Source: a virus
Reading direction: 5' to 3' (one strand)
IMG/VR virus record: IMGVR_UViG_3300033149_004108
Location: 1-53,959 of that record
DNA: 53,959 nucleotides
A program made the position numbers and the translations under genes. Shown here piece by piece: positions 25,167-32,503 of this stretch (position 1 is its first letter; each line of letters begins with the position of its first letter). A model generated the notes under the pieces. That model was not told the DNA's origin. It searched no databases and worked only from the letters and a program-made list of their open reading frames with translations.

Positions 25167-25481
25167 TCACTGTGCTGTGTCGTTCTTGTCTTCTTGGTCA
25201 GTTAGCATCGTCTCTAGAAGGCACAATTGTTGTTCTGTCTCTCCGATAGTCTCCAGTAGAGTCCGTGACATCTCGCTGAGTTTGGTTAGAGTTCCACTCT
25301 TTGATTCTATGGCTTGGGCTGTTTCTTGCTGTGATTCGCGAGGTGGTTCCTCTTGCAAGGTAAGGCAGAGGGTCGCTAGTCTTTCGTTTACGGCGTGCAA
25401 ATGGTCAAGTGCCACTACGAGTCGCTTGACCGCGAGGGGCAAAGATTCGAAAGCAACTGATGCCACATGGTCTTCGCTCAT
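25167..25481 (-). CDS. Hypothetical helical protein, end of minus arm
   Basis: 104 residues, almost all helix, with a likely coiled coil (LSEMSRTLLETIGETEQQLCLLETML). Starts 4 bases after the stop of the upstream gene with a GGGAGG site. Last gene of the minus arm; imperfect hairpins follow in the 25112-25147 region. Not recognised. Confidence 0.65.
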   Translation of the reverse strand: MSEDHVASVAFESLPLAVKRLVVALDHLHAVNERLATLCLTLQEEPPRESQQETAQAIESKSGTLTKLSEMSRTLLETIGETEQQLCLLETMLTDQEDKNDTAQ

Positions 25482-25485
25482 GTTC

Positions 25486-25821
25486 TCACCTCCCTTCCCG
25501 AATCCTAATCACCCGCAACTTCCCGCCCACGGTTTGCTGACAGATGATTACTACATACCTGTCCAGCGGGATGGCGGCCCCAGCCACGCTTGTTACTTGC
25601 AGGGCCACCCCGTCATCCATGAACAGGCACCCGTCGCGGTAGTCGCGAATCACTCCGCGGAATCTCTGCGGGCTTGAGTTGTCGGTTGGCTGAGTCTCCG
25701 TGCGCACTACCGGCGTGTAGGCTGGCAGTTGCGGATGAAACAATGGTCGCCAGAGACCCCAGGCGCGGGCCGCGGTCGCGAGGACCGCGACGAACAACAA
25801 TGCGACGATGAGACGCTTCAT
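25486..25821 (-). CDS. Secreted small protein with signal peptide
   Basis: 111 residues from ATG 25821. A clean signal sequence (MKRLIVALLFVAVLATAARA) is followed by about 90 residues with beta character (RFRGVIRDYRDGCLFMDDG, YVVIICQQTV). An upstream in-frame start would add a 47-residue basic stretch and is disfavoured because GGAGGAGAAGG lies just before this ATG. Function unknown; probably periplasmic or membrane-attached. Confidence 0.65.
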   Translation of the reverse strand: MKRLIVALLFVAVLATAARAWGLWRPLFHPQLPAYTPVVRTETQPTDNSSPQRFRGVIRDYRDGCLFMDDGVALQVTSVAGAAIPLDRYVVIICQQTVGGKLRVIRIREGR

Positions 25822-26096
25822 TCCTTCTCCTCCTTTGCGAGTTCCTCCAGCATTATGCGCCACCGCTTGGGCAATCCCTGAGCGGCGTACTTCTCGGCGA
25901 GACTGTTCATTATGGCTTGCACCACCTCTATGGCACAGTGAACGTCTGCCGCCTCCCGCCACAGATGGCTGTACTATCTCCGGCGTACCATCTCATCTTT
26001 CATACCACGCAAGGTTCCCGACAATGCGGAGGCAGACAGCCCAAGGATGTGCGCGACTCTCCTCTCAAGCGGACTAACCTGCTTCTCTTTGTTCAT
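25818..26096 (-). pseudogene. Small gene interrupted by an in-frame TAG
   Basis: From ATG 26096, after AGGAGAACGAAGG, the frame gives 40 residues and stops at TAG (25976-25974). The same frame then continues open for 51 codons to TGA overlapping the next gene's ATG. Both halves look like protein (EKQVSPLERRVAHILGLSAS; AEKYAAQGLPKRWRIMLEEL). Either a nonsense mutation, suppressed read-through, or two small ORFs, the second starting at ATG or GTG near 25910. TAG is used as a normal stop elsewhere, so general recoding is unlikely. Confidence 0.5.
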
Positions 26097-26126
26097 CCTT
26101 CGTTCTCCTTTCCTCTGCTTGCTTTC

Positions 26127-26264
26127 TCACGAGTTCCTGCGCTGTTGCCAAGTCAACATCGCGCAACGCGCAGAGCACACGGCCGCGACGAGCGCGCGCC
26201 AGCCGTCGTCGAGCACTGGCCTGCTTGCGGTCTTCGGCTGGATGCGGTAGTCAACGACCGGCAC
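26127..26264 (-). CDS. Small hypothetical protein
   Basis: 45 residues from a GTG start that lies directly after the methyltransferase stop, with GGAGG 7 bases upstream. Begins with PVVDYRIQPKTASRP and ends basic. Shows no known motif; two cysteines. The good ribosome site and tight packing support it. Confidence 0.55.
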   Translation of the reverse strand: MPVVDYRIQPKTASRPVLDDGWRALVAAVCSARCAMLTWQQRRNS

Positions 26265-26783
26265 CTAGAGGCCTCCGATGTCGAGTTTCATCTGTGCGCG
26301 TTCGCGGTCAATACGCTTCTGGGCTATCGCCGCGTATTCGGGGTTGATTTCCGCGCCTATCCAACGGCGACCTTCTCGCTCACAAGCAACAGCCGTGGTG
26401 CCGGAGCCAAGATAACAATCAAGCACCCGTCCTTCTATATGGCGCACCAACTTTCGTATAACCCATAAGGGCTTCACGGTTGGATGTCCTTCTACTTCCT
26501 CCATTCCGACTCTCCGGTGAATATAGCAATCATGGTCGAATCCATTTCCCGGTTCTAACCACCGTTTCGGTTTACCTTTTGAGAAGAGCAGGATGGCTTC
26601 TGAAGTCAGAAGCCATCCCCGCCAGGGGTAAGTGCAATCTGCGGGCTTATACATCCATAGCATTCGTTGAAAGTCGAGCGGCACACACGCTCCCAAGTCA
26701 ATCACTTTAGCGGTTCCGCTGAAGATACAACACATGCCCCCCCCTCTCAGTAATCGCGCTGCCTCAGTTAATCGTTCCTTCAC
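26265..26783 (-). CDS. DNA N6/N4-type methyltransferase, C-terminal part of a split gene
   Basis: 172 residues. It holds the SAM-binding motif I (LDCYLGSGTTAVACEREGR, then WIGAEI), HPTVKP before it, and RLLRGGGMCCIF. This is the C-terminal part of a beta-class methyltransferase. The DPPY catalytic motif lies in the upstream ORF in a different frame; the two overlap by 4 bases (GTGA). One extra T in the TTT just before the junction would join both into one 224-residue enzyme reading DYLFAVKERL across it. Either a recent frameshift, a sequencing indel, or a coupled two-piece enzyme. Would methylate A or C in phage or host DNA. Confidence 0.7.
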   Translation of the reverse strand: MKERLTEAARLLRGGGMCCIFSGTAKVIDLGACVPLDFQRMLWMYKPADCTYPWRGWLLTSEAILLFSKGKPKRWLEPGNGFDHDCYIHRRVGMEEVEGHPTVKPLWVIRKLVRHIEGRVLDCYLGSGTTAVACEREGRRWIGAEINPEYAAIAQKRIDRERAQMKLDIGGL

Positions 26784-26938
26784 CGCGAAAGGTAATCTTT
26801 ACCGTCCGTTTCGAATCTCCCGAAGCCATACGGCGGGTCGGTCACCACCGCGTCCACGCAGCCATCCGGTAACTGCCGCATGAACTCCAGGCAGTCGCCA
26901 ACCCATATCTTCCCTTCCCAATCGCGGGGGTCAATCAT
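26780..26938 (-). CDS. DNA methyltransferase, N-terminal part with DPPY motif
   Basis: 52 residues from ATG 26938, chosen because it overlaps the upstream stop (ATGA) as most genes of this arm do. IWVGDCLEFMRQLPDGCVD and VVTDPPYGFGRF are the start and catalytic motif IV of N6/N4 methyltransferases. It stops at TGA inside the start of the C-terminal part. See that entry for the frameshift. Confidence 0.7.
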   Translation of the reverse strand: MIDPRDWEGKIWVGDCLEFMRQLPDGCVDAVVTDPPYGFGRFETDGKDYLSR

Positions 26939-27174
26939 GCTCTTTTCCTCGGATGCTTCTTCTTTCTTGGGTCCTTTAGTTTCCATGAAGAATCATCATC
27001 TAGCGGTGTTCTCGTTGCTGCCTTTGGTGCTTCGAGCATCGCTTCAAGGTTGTCGTTCAGTCGGGTCATCTCATACACCATTGCTATCACTACGCACCGT
27101 TGCAGGTGTGGTGAGTACCATGCGCAATCGTTCCCTTTGCACACTTTGCCATCAATTGGGCACTTTAGAATCAT
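26935..27174 (-). CDS. Small cysteine-containing protein
   Basis: 79 residues. Cysteines at 5, 12, 17 and 27 (CPIDGKVCKGNDC, then RCV) fit a metal site. The C-terminus is very basic (DPRKKKHPRKRA). Two bases downstream of the previous gene. Not recognised. Confidence 0.65.
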   Translation of the reverse strand: MILKCPIDGKVCKGNDCAWYSPHLQRCVVIAMVYEMTRLNDNLEAMLEAPKAATRTPLDDDSSWKLKDPRKKKHPRKRA

Positions 27175-27175
27175 C

Positions 27176-27379
27176 TCACTTCGCCTTCCGAATCTTCTCT
27201 ATCGCGCGGCAGAGTGCGCGCTTGGCGGAGGCACCGTTTCTGTGGATACAGTGGAAGGCATTGTCAGCACTATCATGTAGTGCTAGGGTAGCCACCCATT
27301 GTGCACCAGTAGCGAAACATCCCGTGTATACTTCCATCCCATTCCTCTCCGCCCATTCGGTCAACTCTTTCCAGGTCAT
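27176..27379 (-). CDS. Small hypothetical protein with duplicated N-terminus
   Basis: 67 residues starting MTWKELTEWAERNGM. Its first 42 bases are repeated exactly at 27798-27839, where they start another tiny ORF. The body ends KRALCRAIEKIRKAK. No family recognised. Confidence 0.65.
   Translation of the reverse strand: MTWKELTEWAERNGMEVYTGCFATGAQWVATLALHDSADNAFHCIHRNGASAKRALCRAIEKIRKAK
27338..27379. repeat. 42-bp direct repeat, copy 1
   Basis: Exact match to 27798-27839. Both copies are the 5' coding ends (MTWKELTEWAERNG) of minus-strand ORFs, and the sequence diverges abruptly beyond. Confidence 0.9.
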
Positions 27380-27400
27380 GGTCTCCTCCTCTTTAGTGCC

Positions 27401-27754
27401 TCATCCCCATATACTCGCCAACCACCAAGCAGGCCCCTTGACTTCCTCTTCCCATGCCTGTGCCTTTTGTAGCAAGCCTGTCTTAACAAGAAACTCTCGG
27501 AGGTGTTCGTCCCATCTCGTCAAAGTCTTTTCGTCCACGCATATGAGGATCGGCGAAATCTCCTCTGGATAGCCGCGTGCAGCATTCTTGATTGTTTCAC
27601 TAATTGCCACCGCAAGCATAGGATAGCTCCAAGCACAATGGACTACTACCTCACAATGTTCGTCCTTCATATCATTCACGGTGTCAAGGTCCATCTGTAC
27701 CTCTTCCGGTAACACGTAACCGTAGAAAAGAAGCCCATCTGTGCTAATTCCCAT
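27401..27754 (-). CDS. Hypothetical protein
   Basis: 117 residues from ATG 27754 behind AAGGAGGAAGA. Alternating strand and helix (VVVHCAWSYPMLAVAI, ISPILICVDEKTL), Trp-rich C-terminus. Overlaps the end of the preceding tiny ORF. Not recognised. Confidence 0.65.
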   Translation of the reverse strand: MGISTDGLLFYGYVLPEEVQMDLDTVNDMKDEHCEVVVHCAWSYPMLAVAISETIKNAARGYPEEISPILICVDEKTLTRWDEHLREFLVKTGLLQKAQAWEEEVKGPAWWLASIWG

Positions 27755-27839
27755 CTTCTTCCTCCTTGTTTTTACCTTCAGAAGCCCGCTCAACCCACCC
27801 ATTCCTCTCCGCCCATTCGGTCAACTCTTTCCAGGTCAT
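27744..27839 (-). CDS. Tiny ORF made from a duplicated gene start
   Basis: 31 residues. The first 14 (MTWKELTEWAERNG) equal those of the gene at 27379; the rest is a charged tail ending EEEDGN. ATG overlaps the upstream stop (ATGA). It probably arose when the start of the neighbour was copied, and may be functionless. Confidence 0.5.
   Translation of the reverse strand: MTWKELTEWAERNGWVERASEGKNKEEEDGN
27798..27839. repeat. 42-bp direct repeat, copy 2
   Basis: Second exact copy of 27338-27379, 460 bases away in the same orientation. Confidence 0.9.
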
Positions 27840-28342
27840 CTGGCGTCTCCTTCTACCTCCAACTCTAGACTTGCCCCCTCGACATACAGAAAGTGCCGCT
27901 TACCGCGAAGGCTCCAGGTGCGGCCGCCCCAATCGGGGCCGACCGGCAGGATGTTCAGGCCCGCCTTGTCTGCGCTCAGGTAGTATGTGGATACTCCCCT
28001 ATTCCCCATACTGTAGGTGCCGATGATTTCCTGGTCTTCAGGCTTGCCGCCGTGCACGACTCCCCATTCTGCGCCCAGGATGCCGAAGCGGATGTATCGC
28101 AGGGGGTAGATGTCGCTGTCGTTCGCCATGAACCACAGGTCGCACCACGACGGCGCGTCCTTGATTGCCGAGAGCCGCTTCACCTTCAGTTTCAGCGGCT
28201 GCATCTCTTCTGGTCTCGGCAGGTCGCGCACCTCGGCCAGCGCGCTGCCGATGCCGTCGGGCGCGTCATCTGGTGCGGCGAACACCCAGGCGTTTGTCGT
28301 GAGCAGAGGCTTCAGTTCATCCCAGATGCGAATGAGTATCAT
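27836..28342 (-). CDS. Hypothetical protein
   Basis: 168 residues from ATG 28342 after GAGGAGG. Beta-rich with many Trp, Tyr and Gly (GAEWGVVHGGK, GPDWGGRTWSLRGKRHFLYVE). No signal or membrane segment. Overlaps both neighbours by 4 bases. Not recognised. Confidence 0.65.
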   Translation of the reverse strand: MILIRIWDELKPLLTTNAWVFAAPDDAPDGIGSALAEVRDLPRPEEMQPLKLKVKRLSAIKDAPSWCDLWFMANDSDIYPLRYIRFGILGAEWGVVHGGKPEDQEIIGTYSMGNRGVSTYYLSADKAGLNILPVGPDWGGRTWSLRGKRHFLYVEGASLELEVEGDAR

Positions 28343-28737
28343 GATGACCTCCTCTTCGGCCTTGCTTCTAACACCTCCCGAATCACCTCCGCATGGCAGG
28401 GCCGTTTGCCCTTCCCTGTCTCGGAGTCGAAGCACCAGCAGACCAACACGAGCTTGCCGGGCTTCCTCAGGAGGGTACGGAGGCGCTTGAGTTCGCCTGT
28501 ATCGGCGTCACGCGGTCGCCGCATTTCCAGGTAACGTCGGTACAGGGAAACGGACTTCGCTTGTGACGCCCTGTATCTGTCATCACGGAGGTGGGGCCCC
28601 CAAGGATTCGCCAGCGGGCTCGCCCTCAGCCCATACCGCGGTGCCGCCCGCCCCACGTACACGACCCACTCCGGCCACTCTGCAGGCGGGCCGAACTCCT
28701 TGATCGCTCGGGGAACCGTGGTGATGCGGATGGTCAT
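28339..28737 (-). CDS. DUF4326-like protein
   Basis: 132 residues. WVVYVGRAAPRYGLRASPLA, NPWGP, YRRYLEM, LVCWC and CHAEVI in this order are the hallmark of DUF4326, a small family common in phages, with a Cys and His that could bind metal. ATG 28737 overlaps the upstream stop. Biochemical role unknown. Confidence 0.75.
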   Translation of the reverse strand: MTIRITTVPRAIKEFGPPAEWPEWVVYVGRAAPRYGLRASPLANPWGPHLRDDRYRASQAKSVSLYRRYLEMRRPRDADTGELKRLRTLLRKPGKLVLVCWCFDSETGKGKRPCHAEVIREVLEARPKRRSS

Positions 28738-29018
28738 GTGGACCGCTCCTTTTCCAGTTCTCGCAGGGTGCGCTTCGCCCTTCTGATTGCTCGGCGCATT
28801 TTCCAAAGCCAGATGCGATGGCGGATTCTCTCGGCCCAGTTTCGGGGGTAGGTCACTACCACTTTCTCCACCGGCCCATACTCCCCCCATTGGACCACAC
28901 ACTGTATCCAGCCCTGAGAAGCATAGCGATGGAAGGCCGTTTCTAGCATCTGCTCAACTTTCCCCGCCCGCAAAGCACTCATTTCCGCTATGATTCTGTT
29001 TATCTCTTCGGATATCAT
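28734..29018 (-). CDS. Hypothetical helical protein
   Basis: 94 residues from ATG 29018 (ATGA overlap with the upstream gene). Helical, basic in the second half (RRAIRRAKRTLREL). Not recognised. Confidence 0.6.
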   Translation of the reverse strand: MISEEINRIIAEMSALRAGKVEQMLETAFHRYASQGWIQCVVQWGEYGPVEKVVVTYPRNWAERIRHRIWLWKMRRAIRRAKRTLRELEKERST

Positions 29019-29779
29019 GGCAACCTCCACGCCAAGTCCCCAGGCGTCGGTTCAAAGTGAATCACTTTCGGTTCCCCTTCTTCTCCCGACACCTGCTTTA
29101 CATAGCAAGGGACGCCCGCTTCGCGACACTGCTCTTGTATGGAGCGAAACCATGCGCACTTGGCGCGTCGAGCAGCTGGCCCGCTCTCGCAACCCGCAAT
29201 CACCTGGTCAAGTGAGTGGCAGTAGTCGGTGATATCTACCGGCTCCAGCAACGGTTCCAGGCTAACTCCCCGGTGCGCGGCTGGCGTCTCCAACAGCAAC
29301 GGCACCCTCTCGTCGACCTCTGCCTGCGTCGAGCAGGAGACGAAGAGCCAGACGTTTTTTGGGGGCCATTTGCCTGACGCTTTCGCCGCGGGTGAGTATC
29401 GGCTTCGGTATAGCATGTACTGCTTCATACGCTCGGCGCGCTTGGTGAACACCAGGAATGTGTGTTTGTCGGCCTCCATCATGGTGGACACAACCTTATC
29501 AATGAACTCGAAAGGGACGCGTGCATGAAACAAATCACCCATCGAGCACACAAACACCACCCGCGGCTTCCGCCACTGCAACGGCTCCTCAAGGCGTTCG
29601 GGGTGGTAGACAATCTCGGAGAAGGGGACGCCTGGCCCGCCGTGAATGTACGGCAGGTTCCTCCGCGCCAGCCGCGCGGCCCAGCACCTCTCCCTACACG
29701 CTTCATTGTGCTGGTCAGGCGGACAGCCCGTAACGGGATTGAAGGTGTGCGTGCAGAACGGTATGTCGGATTTGCTCAT
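29015..29779 (-). CDS. DUF5131 (phage Gp37/Gp68) family protein
   Basis: 254 residues. FNPVTGC...C...CWA near the start is the family's cysteine cluster, then VFVCSMGDLFHA, FLVFTKRAERM, NVWLFVSCSTQAEVD and ITDYCHSLDQVIAGCESGPAAR. These are the DUF5131 landmarks in order. The family is distantly like radical-SAM enzymes of the photolyase type. The spacing of the N-terminal cysteines (C-x8-C-x3-C) would suit an Fe-S cluster. The phage role is unknown; DNA or nucleotide modification is often suggested by context. Confidence 0.75.
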   Translation of the reverse strand: MSKSDIPFCTHTFNPVTGCPPDQHNEACRERCWAARLARRNLPYIHGGPGVPFSEIVYHPERLEEPLQWRKPRVVFVCSMGDLFHARVPFEFIDKVVSTMMEADKHTFLVFTKRAERMKQYMLYRSRYSPAAKASGKWPPKNVWLFVSCSTQAEVDERVPLLLETPAAHRGVSLEPLLEPVDITDYCHSLDQVIAGCESGPAARRAKCAWFRSIQEQCREAGVPCYVKQVSGEEGEPKVIHFEPTPGDLAWRLP

Positions 29780-29798
29780 CTTGCCCTTCTCCCTTTGA

Positions 29799-30002
29799 TT
29801 ACTCTGTCTCATCGCCTATGGCACAGACCGGCTTCCCGCAATGGGGGCATAGCCGTGGCCTGAACTTCGGGTCGTCCGTCCACTGGTCGCAGGCTTCCGT
29901 ATCCGGCTGTTCATAACTATCGTGCAGGCGGCAGTAGAAGAGACCTTCTTCTTCAGCAGGCCACAGATGCGAACAGGTGCCGCAGGTTTTCTTGCCAGCC
30001 AT
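29799..30002 (-). CDS. Zinc-ribbon protein
   Basis: 67 residues, Cys at two pairs: CGTCSH with CRLHDS and CPHCGKPVC near the end. Two zinc sites are likely. ATG 30002 follows AGGAGG. Confidence 0.65.
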   Translation of the reverse strand: MAGKKTCGTCSHLWPAEEEGLFYCRLHDSYEQPDTEACDQWTDDPKFRPRLCPHCGKPVCAIGDETE

Positions 30003-30013
30003 GTTCAGCCTCC

Positions 30014-30235
30014 TCACCACGGCGGCAACGCGTCGGCCCGCTCCGGTTCCTTCTCCGGCGCGGCATTCACTTGGTCCTCCAACGCTTGCCGGAGGTTGTT
30101 GTAGTACGCGGCTTCAACCGTGTTCCGCGCGTCCCACGATACGCAGGCTTCACTGGCCAGCCAAGCAAGGCGGGCCACCGACAAGGCGGCAAGAATCAAG
30201 GCGAGCACTAAGGCGCGGTGTAGTAGACGGTCCAT
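30014..30235 (-). CDS. Small membrane protein
   Basis: 73 residues, one membrane segment (ALVLALILAALSVARLAWLA) near the N-terminus, then a helical soluble tail. Its start overlaps the previous gene's stop by one base. An i-spanin-like shape (N-terminal anchor plus helical tail) is noted but unproven, as it lies far from the lysis genes. Confidence 0.6.
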   Translation of the reverse strand: MDRLLHRALVLALILAALSVARLAWLASEACVSWDARNTVEAAYYNNLRQALEDQVNAAPEKEPERADALPPW

Positions 30236-30651
30236 TAGTCCTTCTCCTTCTGGTACTTCTCGCAGAGGGATTCGTGGGCGCGGAGAGCGCTTTCCCTTTG
30301 TTGAAACGCCCACCCGCGCAACTTCTCACCAGCGGCACAACATGGGCGAACGGTGCACTCTTGGTCGTGAAGCGAAACTTCCTTCGCCGCCTCAAGTGCT
30401 TCTGCCAACCTCTCCGCGTCATCCCGCCAGGCATCGCGCTCGGCGATGATGTGGCCGAGAGCGTGGGCTAAATCGAATATCCATCCAGAAACGCTGCGCA
30501 ATCTACGGGCCGCGCATTCCGCCGTCTCCAGCGGTTTGTAGTCAATTCCGTGCACTGGGCACTCGTAATGCTGAGTTACGGGATGTTCGTCATCGTGAAA
30601 GTCCCCGATGCCCTTTACGACCAGTTCCCTTCCACACCAACACTTAGGCAT
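30235..30651 (-). CDS. Cysteine-rich helical protein
   Basis: 138 residues from ATG 30651. MPKCWCGRELVV and YECPVHGIDY form an N-terminal zinc-ribbon-like unit. A long helix and a second Cys group (DQECTVRPCC) follow. Not recognised. Confidence 0.65.
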   Translation of the reverse strand: MPKCWCGRELVVKGIGDFHDDEHPVTQHYECPVHGIDYKPLETAECAARRLRSVSGWIFDLAHALGHIIAERDAWRDDAERLAEALEAAKEVSLHDQECTVRPCCAAGEKLRGWAFQQRESALRAHESLCEKYQKEKD

Positions 30652-31015
30652 TGTTCTGCTCCTTTCCGCCGAGAGCGCGGAGGGCAGACTTCGCATGGCT
30701 TACAAGCATCGCCACCTCTCGATACACGTCCTGCGATTGGCGCAATTCAGGGATTTCTGCCGCCTTGTCTATGATGAGACGAAGACGAGCCCGCGCCTTC
30801 CTCACAGCATCTTTCTCCACTTCTTCCTCGATATTGACGAGACTATGCCTATCAACAACTTGCGCGAACTCCGCGTCGGTGTATGCGGGAGGGGACCCAA
30901 TCAACGCCCTTGCTTGGTTCTCACCCATCATGCCACAGAACTCTCCAAACGCAGCCACGGCGTGGGCGAACCTACGGACAGTCCACTCGAACCGCTCGAT
31001 GTCGTCACTCGTCAT
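30644..31015 (-). CDS. Hypothetical protein, paralogue of the 31005-31319 product
   Basis: 123 residues. Its second half has VRKARARL then a helix ending SALRALGGKE, matching VRKARERL ... EALRALSGKE in the gene immediately upstream, so the two share a domain by duplication. Helical; no known motif. Overlaps both neighbours. Confidence 0.6.
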   Translation of the reverse strand: MTSDDIERFEWTVRRFAHAVAAFGEFCGMMGENQARALIGSPPAYTDAEFAQVVDRHSLVNIEEEVEKDAVRKARARLRLIIDKAAEIPELRQSQDVYREVAMLVSHAKSALRALGGKEQNNA

Positions 31016-31319
31016 CGCGTGTCTCCTTTCCGCTGAGGGCGCGGAGTGCTTCCTCTACGCATTTCATCATTTGGGTATGCGTGGAGTGAACACTTAGTGC
31101 TTGCAGCCTTTCCCGCGCCTTCCTCACGCACCCCTCCTCCGGCTCGCCCTCGAAGCCGAGGTAGGAGAGAGCCGCGCGGGCGATTGCCAGCGCTAAATCC
31201 CTCCACTTTTCATCAAGGCCCTCATACGAGACAAGTTCGCACTCATTCACTAGTCCCAAAAGAAGGGCTTCCTCAGACCCAGCATCATGGATTACCTTCG
31301 CCATCTCCTCAACGCTCAT
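31005..31319 (-). CDS. Hypothetical protein, paralogue of the 30644-31015 product
   Basis: 104 residues, helical and acidic. Its C-terminal half is similar to the downstream neighbour (VRKARERL, EALRALSGKE). Overlaps the next gene by 11 bases. No known function. Confidence 0.6.
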   Translation of the reverse strand: MSVEEMAKVIHDAGSEEALLLGLVNECELVSYEGLDEKWRDLALAIARAALSYLGFEGEPEEGCVRKARERLQALSVHSTHTQMMKCVEEALRALSGKETRDDE

Positions 31320-31539
31320 TTCCTTCCTCCAGTGCCTTCGCCAGTTTCACCGCGGTTTCCGCCACTAGGCGACGGCCCTCACGACGGGATAGGCCTTGCT
31401 TCCATGCCCAAATGTGGTACTCGACGGACACGCCGTCATACCAGGGCTTCTTCCAGATAATTACACTCTGTCGGTCCCAGGGCGTTTTCATTACCCATCC
31501 CATCTTCTTCAGTTCTGCGCGCGCCTCGCTAATGGTCAT
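31309..31539 (-). CDS. Hypothetical protein
   Basis: 76 residues. MTISEARAELKKMGWVM, a Trp-rich beta part, and a closing helix (RRLVAETAVKLAKALEEG). The layout resembles the product at 31726-31956 (LTIKQVNEELRKSGKWG ... AAKRAAANLLLEAL), so both may be distant copies of one small domain. Confidence 0.6.
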   Translation of the reverse strand: MTISEARAELKKMGWVMKTPWDRQSVIIWKKPWYDGVSVEYHIWAWKQGLSRREGRRLVAETAVKLAKALEEGNER

Positions 31540-31729
31540 GGCTTTCCTCCCCGTTCACTATCTTGTTCAAGCACCTGGTGCATACCATGAACGCCATCTC
31601 GAATAGTGACTGTTCAAGACGAAACTCCAAGTATGGCGGCTCATGTCTACCGTCAAAGACACAATAACCTATGCTTTCCTTGTCCAATAGGCGCACCTCA
31701 ATGCTGCCCGCGCTCAGGTATCGTTTCAC
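31529..31729 (-). CDS. Hypothetical protein
   Basis: 66 residues, beta-like (IEVRLLDKESIGYCVFDG, PYLEFRLEQSLF) with a CTRC pair near the end. Overlaps the next gene by 11 bases. Not recognised. Confidence 0.55.
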   Translation of the reverse strand: MKRYLSAGSIEVRLLDKESIGYCVFDGRHEPPYLEFRLEQSLFEMAFMVCTRCLNKIVNGEESHDH

Positions 31730-31956
31730 TTCAACGCCTCCAGCAGTAGGTTCGCGGCCGCGCGCTTGGCGGCAAGTTCGGAAGGGTGGTCGTCAATGAC
31801 CTCCCATTGGGTTTCAGCCCAAACACCAGATACGCCGCGCCGCCATGCATATGCTCGCACACTCGTCCACGCTCCATCCTCATCTTTTTCAAACAACACC
31901 GGACCCCACTTTCCGCTCTTCCTCAGCTCCTCGTTGACCTGCTTGATTGTCAGCAT
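31726..31956 (-). CDS. Hypothetical protein, similar layout to 31309-31539
   Basis: 76 residues from ATG 31956. Helix, then a Trp-rich beta segment (WTSVRAYAWRRGVSGVWAET), then a helix ending LAAKRAAANLLLEALK. The stop overlaps the next start (ATGA). Confidence 0.6.
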   Translation of the reverse strand: MLTIKQVNEELRKSGKWGPVLFEKDEDGAWTSVRAYAWRRGVSGVWAETQWEVIDDHPSELAAKRAAANLLLEALK

Positions 31957-31958
31957 CG

Positions 31959-32243
31959 CTATCTCCCGTGTCGCTCCAATCTTGCGCACTCCCTCCTCAA
32001 TTGCCTATGCACCATTTTCACCAACATGGAGAGAGCAGCATAGTTTTCCCATATGATGGCCCGTTCGATAACATCGTAGTCCACATATAGTCTTGCGATA
32101 GCCTTATCTGGACGCCGGAGCCATACCTCTATTTCTTCGGGCAGCGTTAGTGCTAAATGGTCTCGCACTACGATTCCGCAATCTGCACACGCGTCCCGGA
32201 AGATGCGTAGGACTTCAAAAACCGTCACTTCATTCCTCCGCAC
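31959..32243 (-). CDS. Hypothetical protein
   Basis: 94 residues, helical with a short beta part (IEVWLRRPDKAIARLYVDYD). Overlaps the upstream gene by 19 bases. Not recognised. Confidence 0.55.
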   Translation of the reverse strand: MRRNEVTVFEVLRIFRDACADCGIVVRDHLALTLPEEIEVWLRRPDKAIARLYVDYDVIERAIIWENYAALSMLVKMVHRQLRRECARLERHGR

Positions 32244-32425
32244 CGCTTGCAGATTCGCCAGCCCTTATCCAGCAGCCGCTGCGCCTGCTTCTGCGTGATG
32301 CGAATTGGGTGGCACCAAGTGAGGGCCGTACACCTCTCCGCTTCGTGGATGGCGTATCTGTGGCCCCACAGGCTCTTGCCCCCATGATTGGGCATCATGT
32401 AGTACCATCTCCTAGTCGCTCTCAT
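32225..32425 (-). CDS. Small basic protein with CxxC
   Basis: 66 residues from ATG 32425 with AAGGAGAAG before it. Ends with a helix and CKRCGGMK; Arg- and His-rich. A nucleic-acid-binding zinc site is possible but only two to four ligands are visible. Confidence 0.55.
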   Translation of the reverse strand: MRATRRWYYMMPNHGGKSLWGHRYAIHEAERCTALTWCHPIRITQKQAQRLLDKGWRICKRCGGMK

Positions 32426-32503
32426 CTGACTTCTCCTTTCCGGCAAGGCGGACGGGACACGGGGCACCGCCCCTTTGCGCGCTTCGTTTCACAGGCGCGG
32501 AAG

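Noticed and set aside
25974-25976. Genome-wide TAG recoding
   Set aside because: Capsid, fibre and other core genes end in TAG followed directly by the next gene, so TAG is a normal stop.
30014-30235. An i-spanin
   Set aside because: Shape fits (one membrane segment and a helical tail) but it lies in the early arm, far from the holin and lysin, with no partner lipoprotein nearby.
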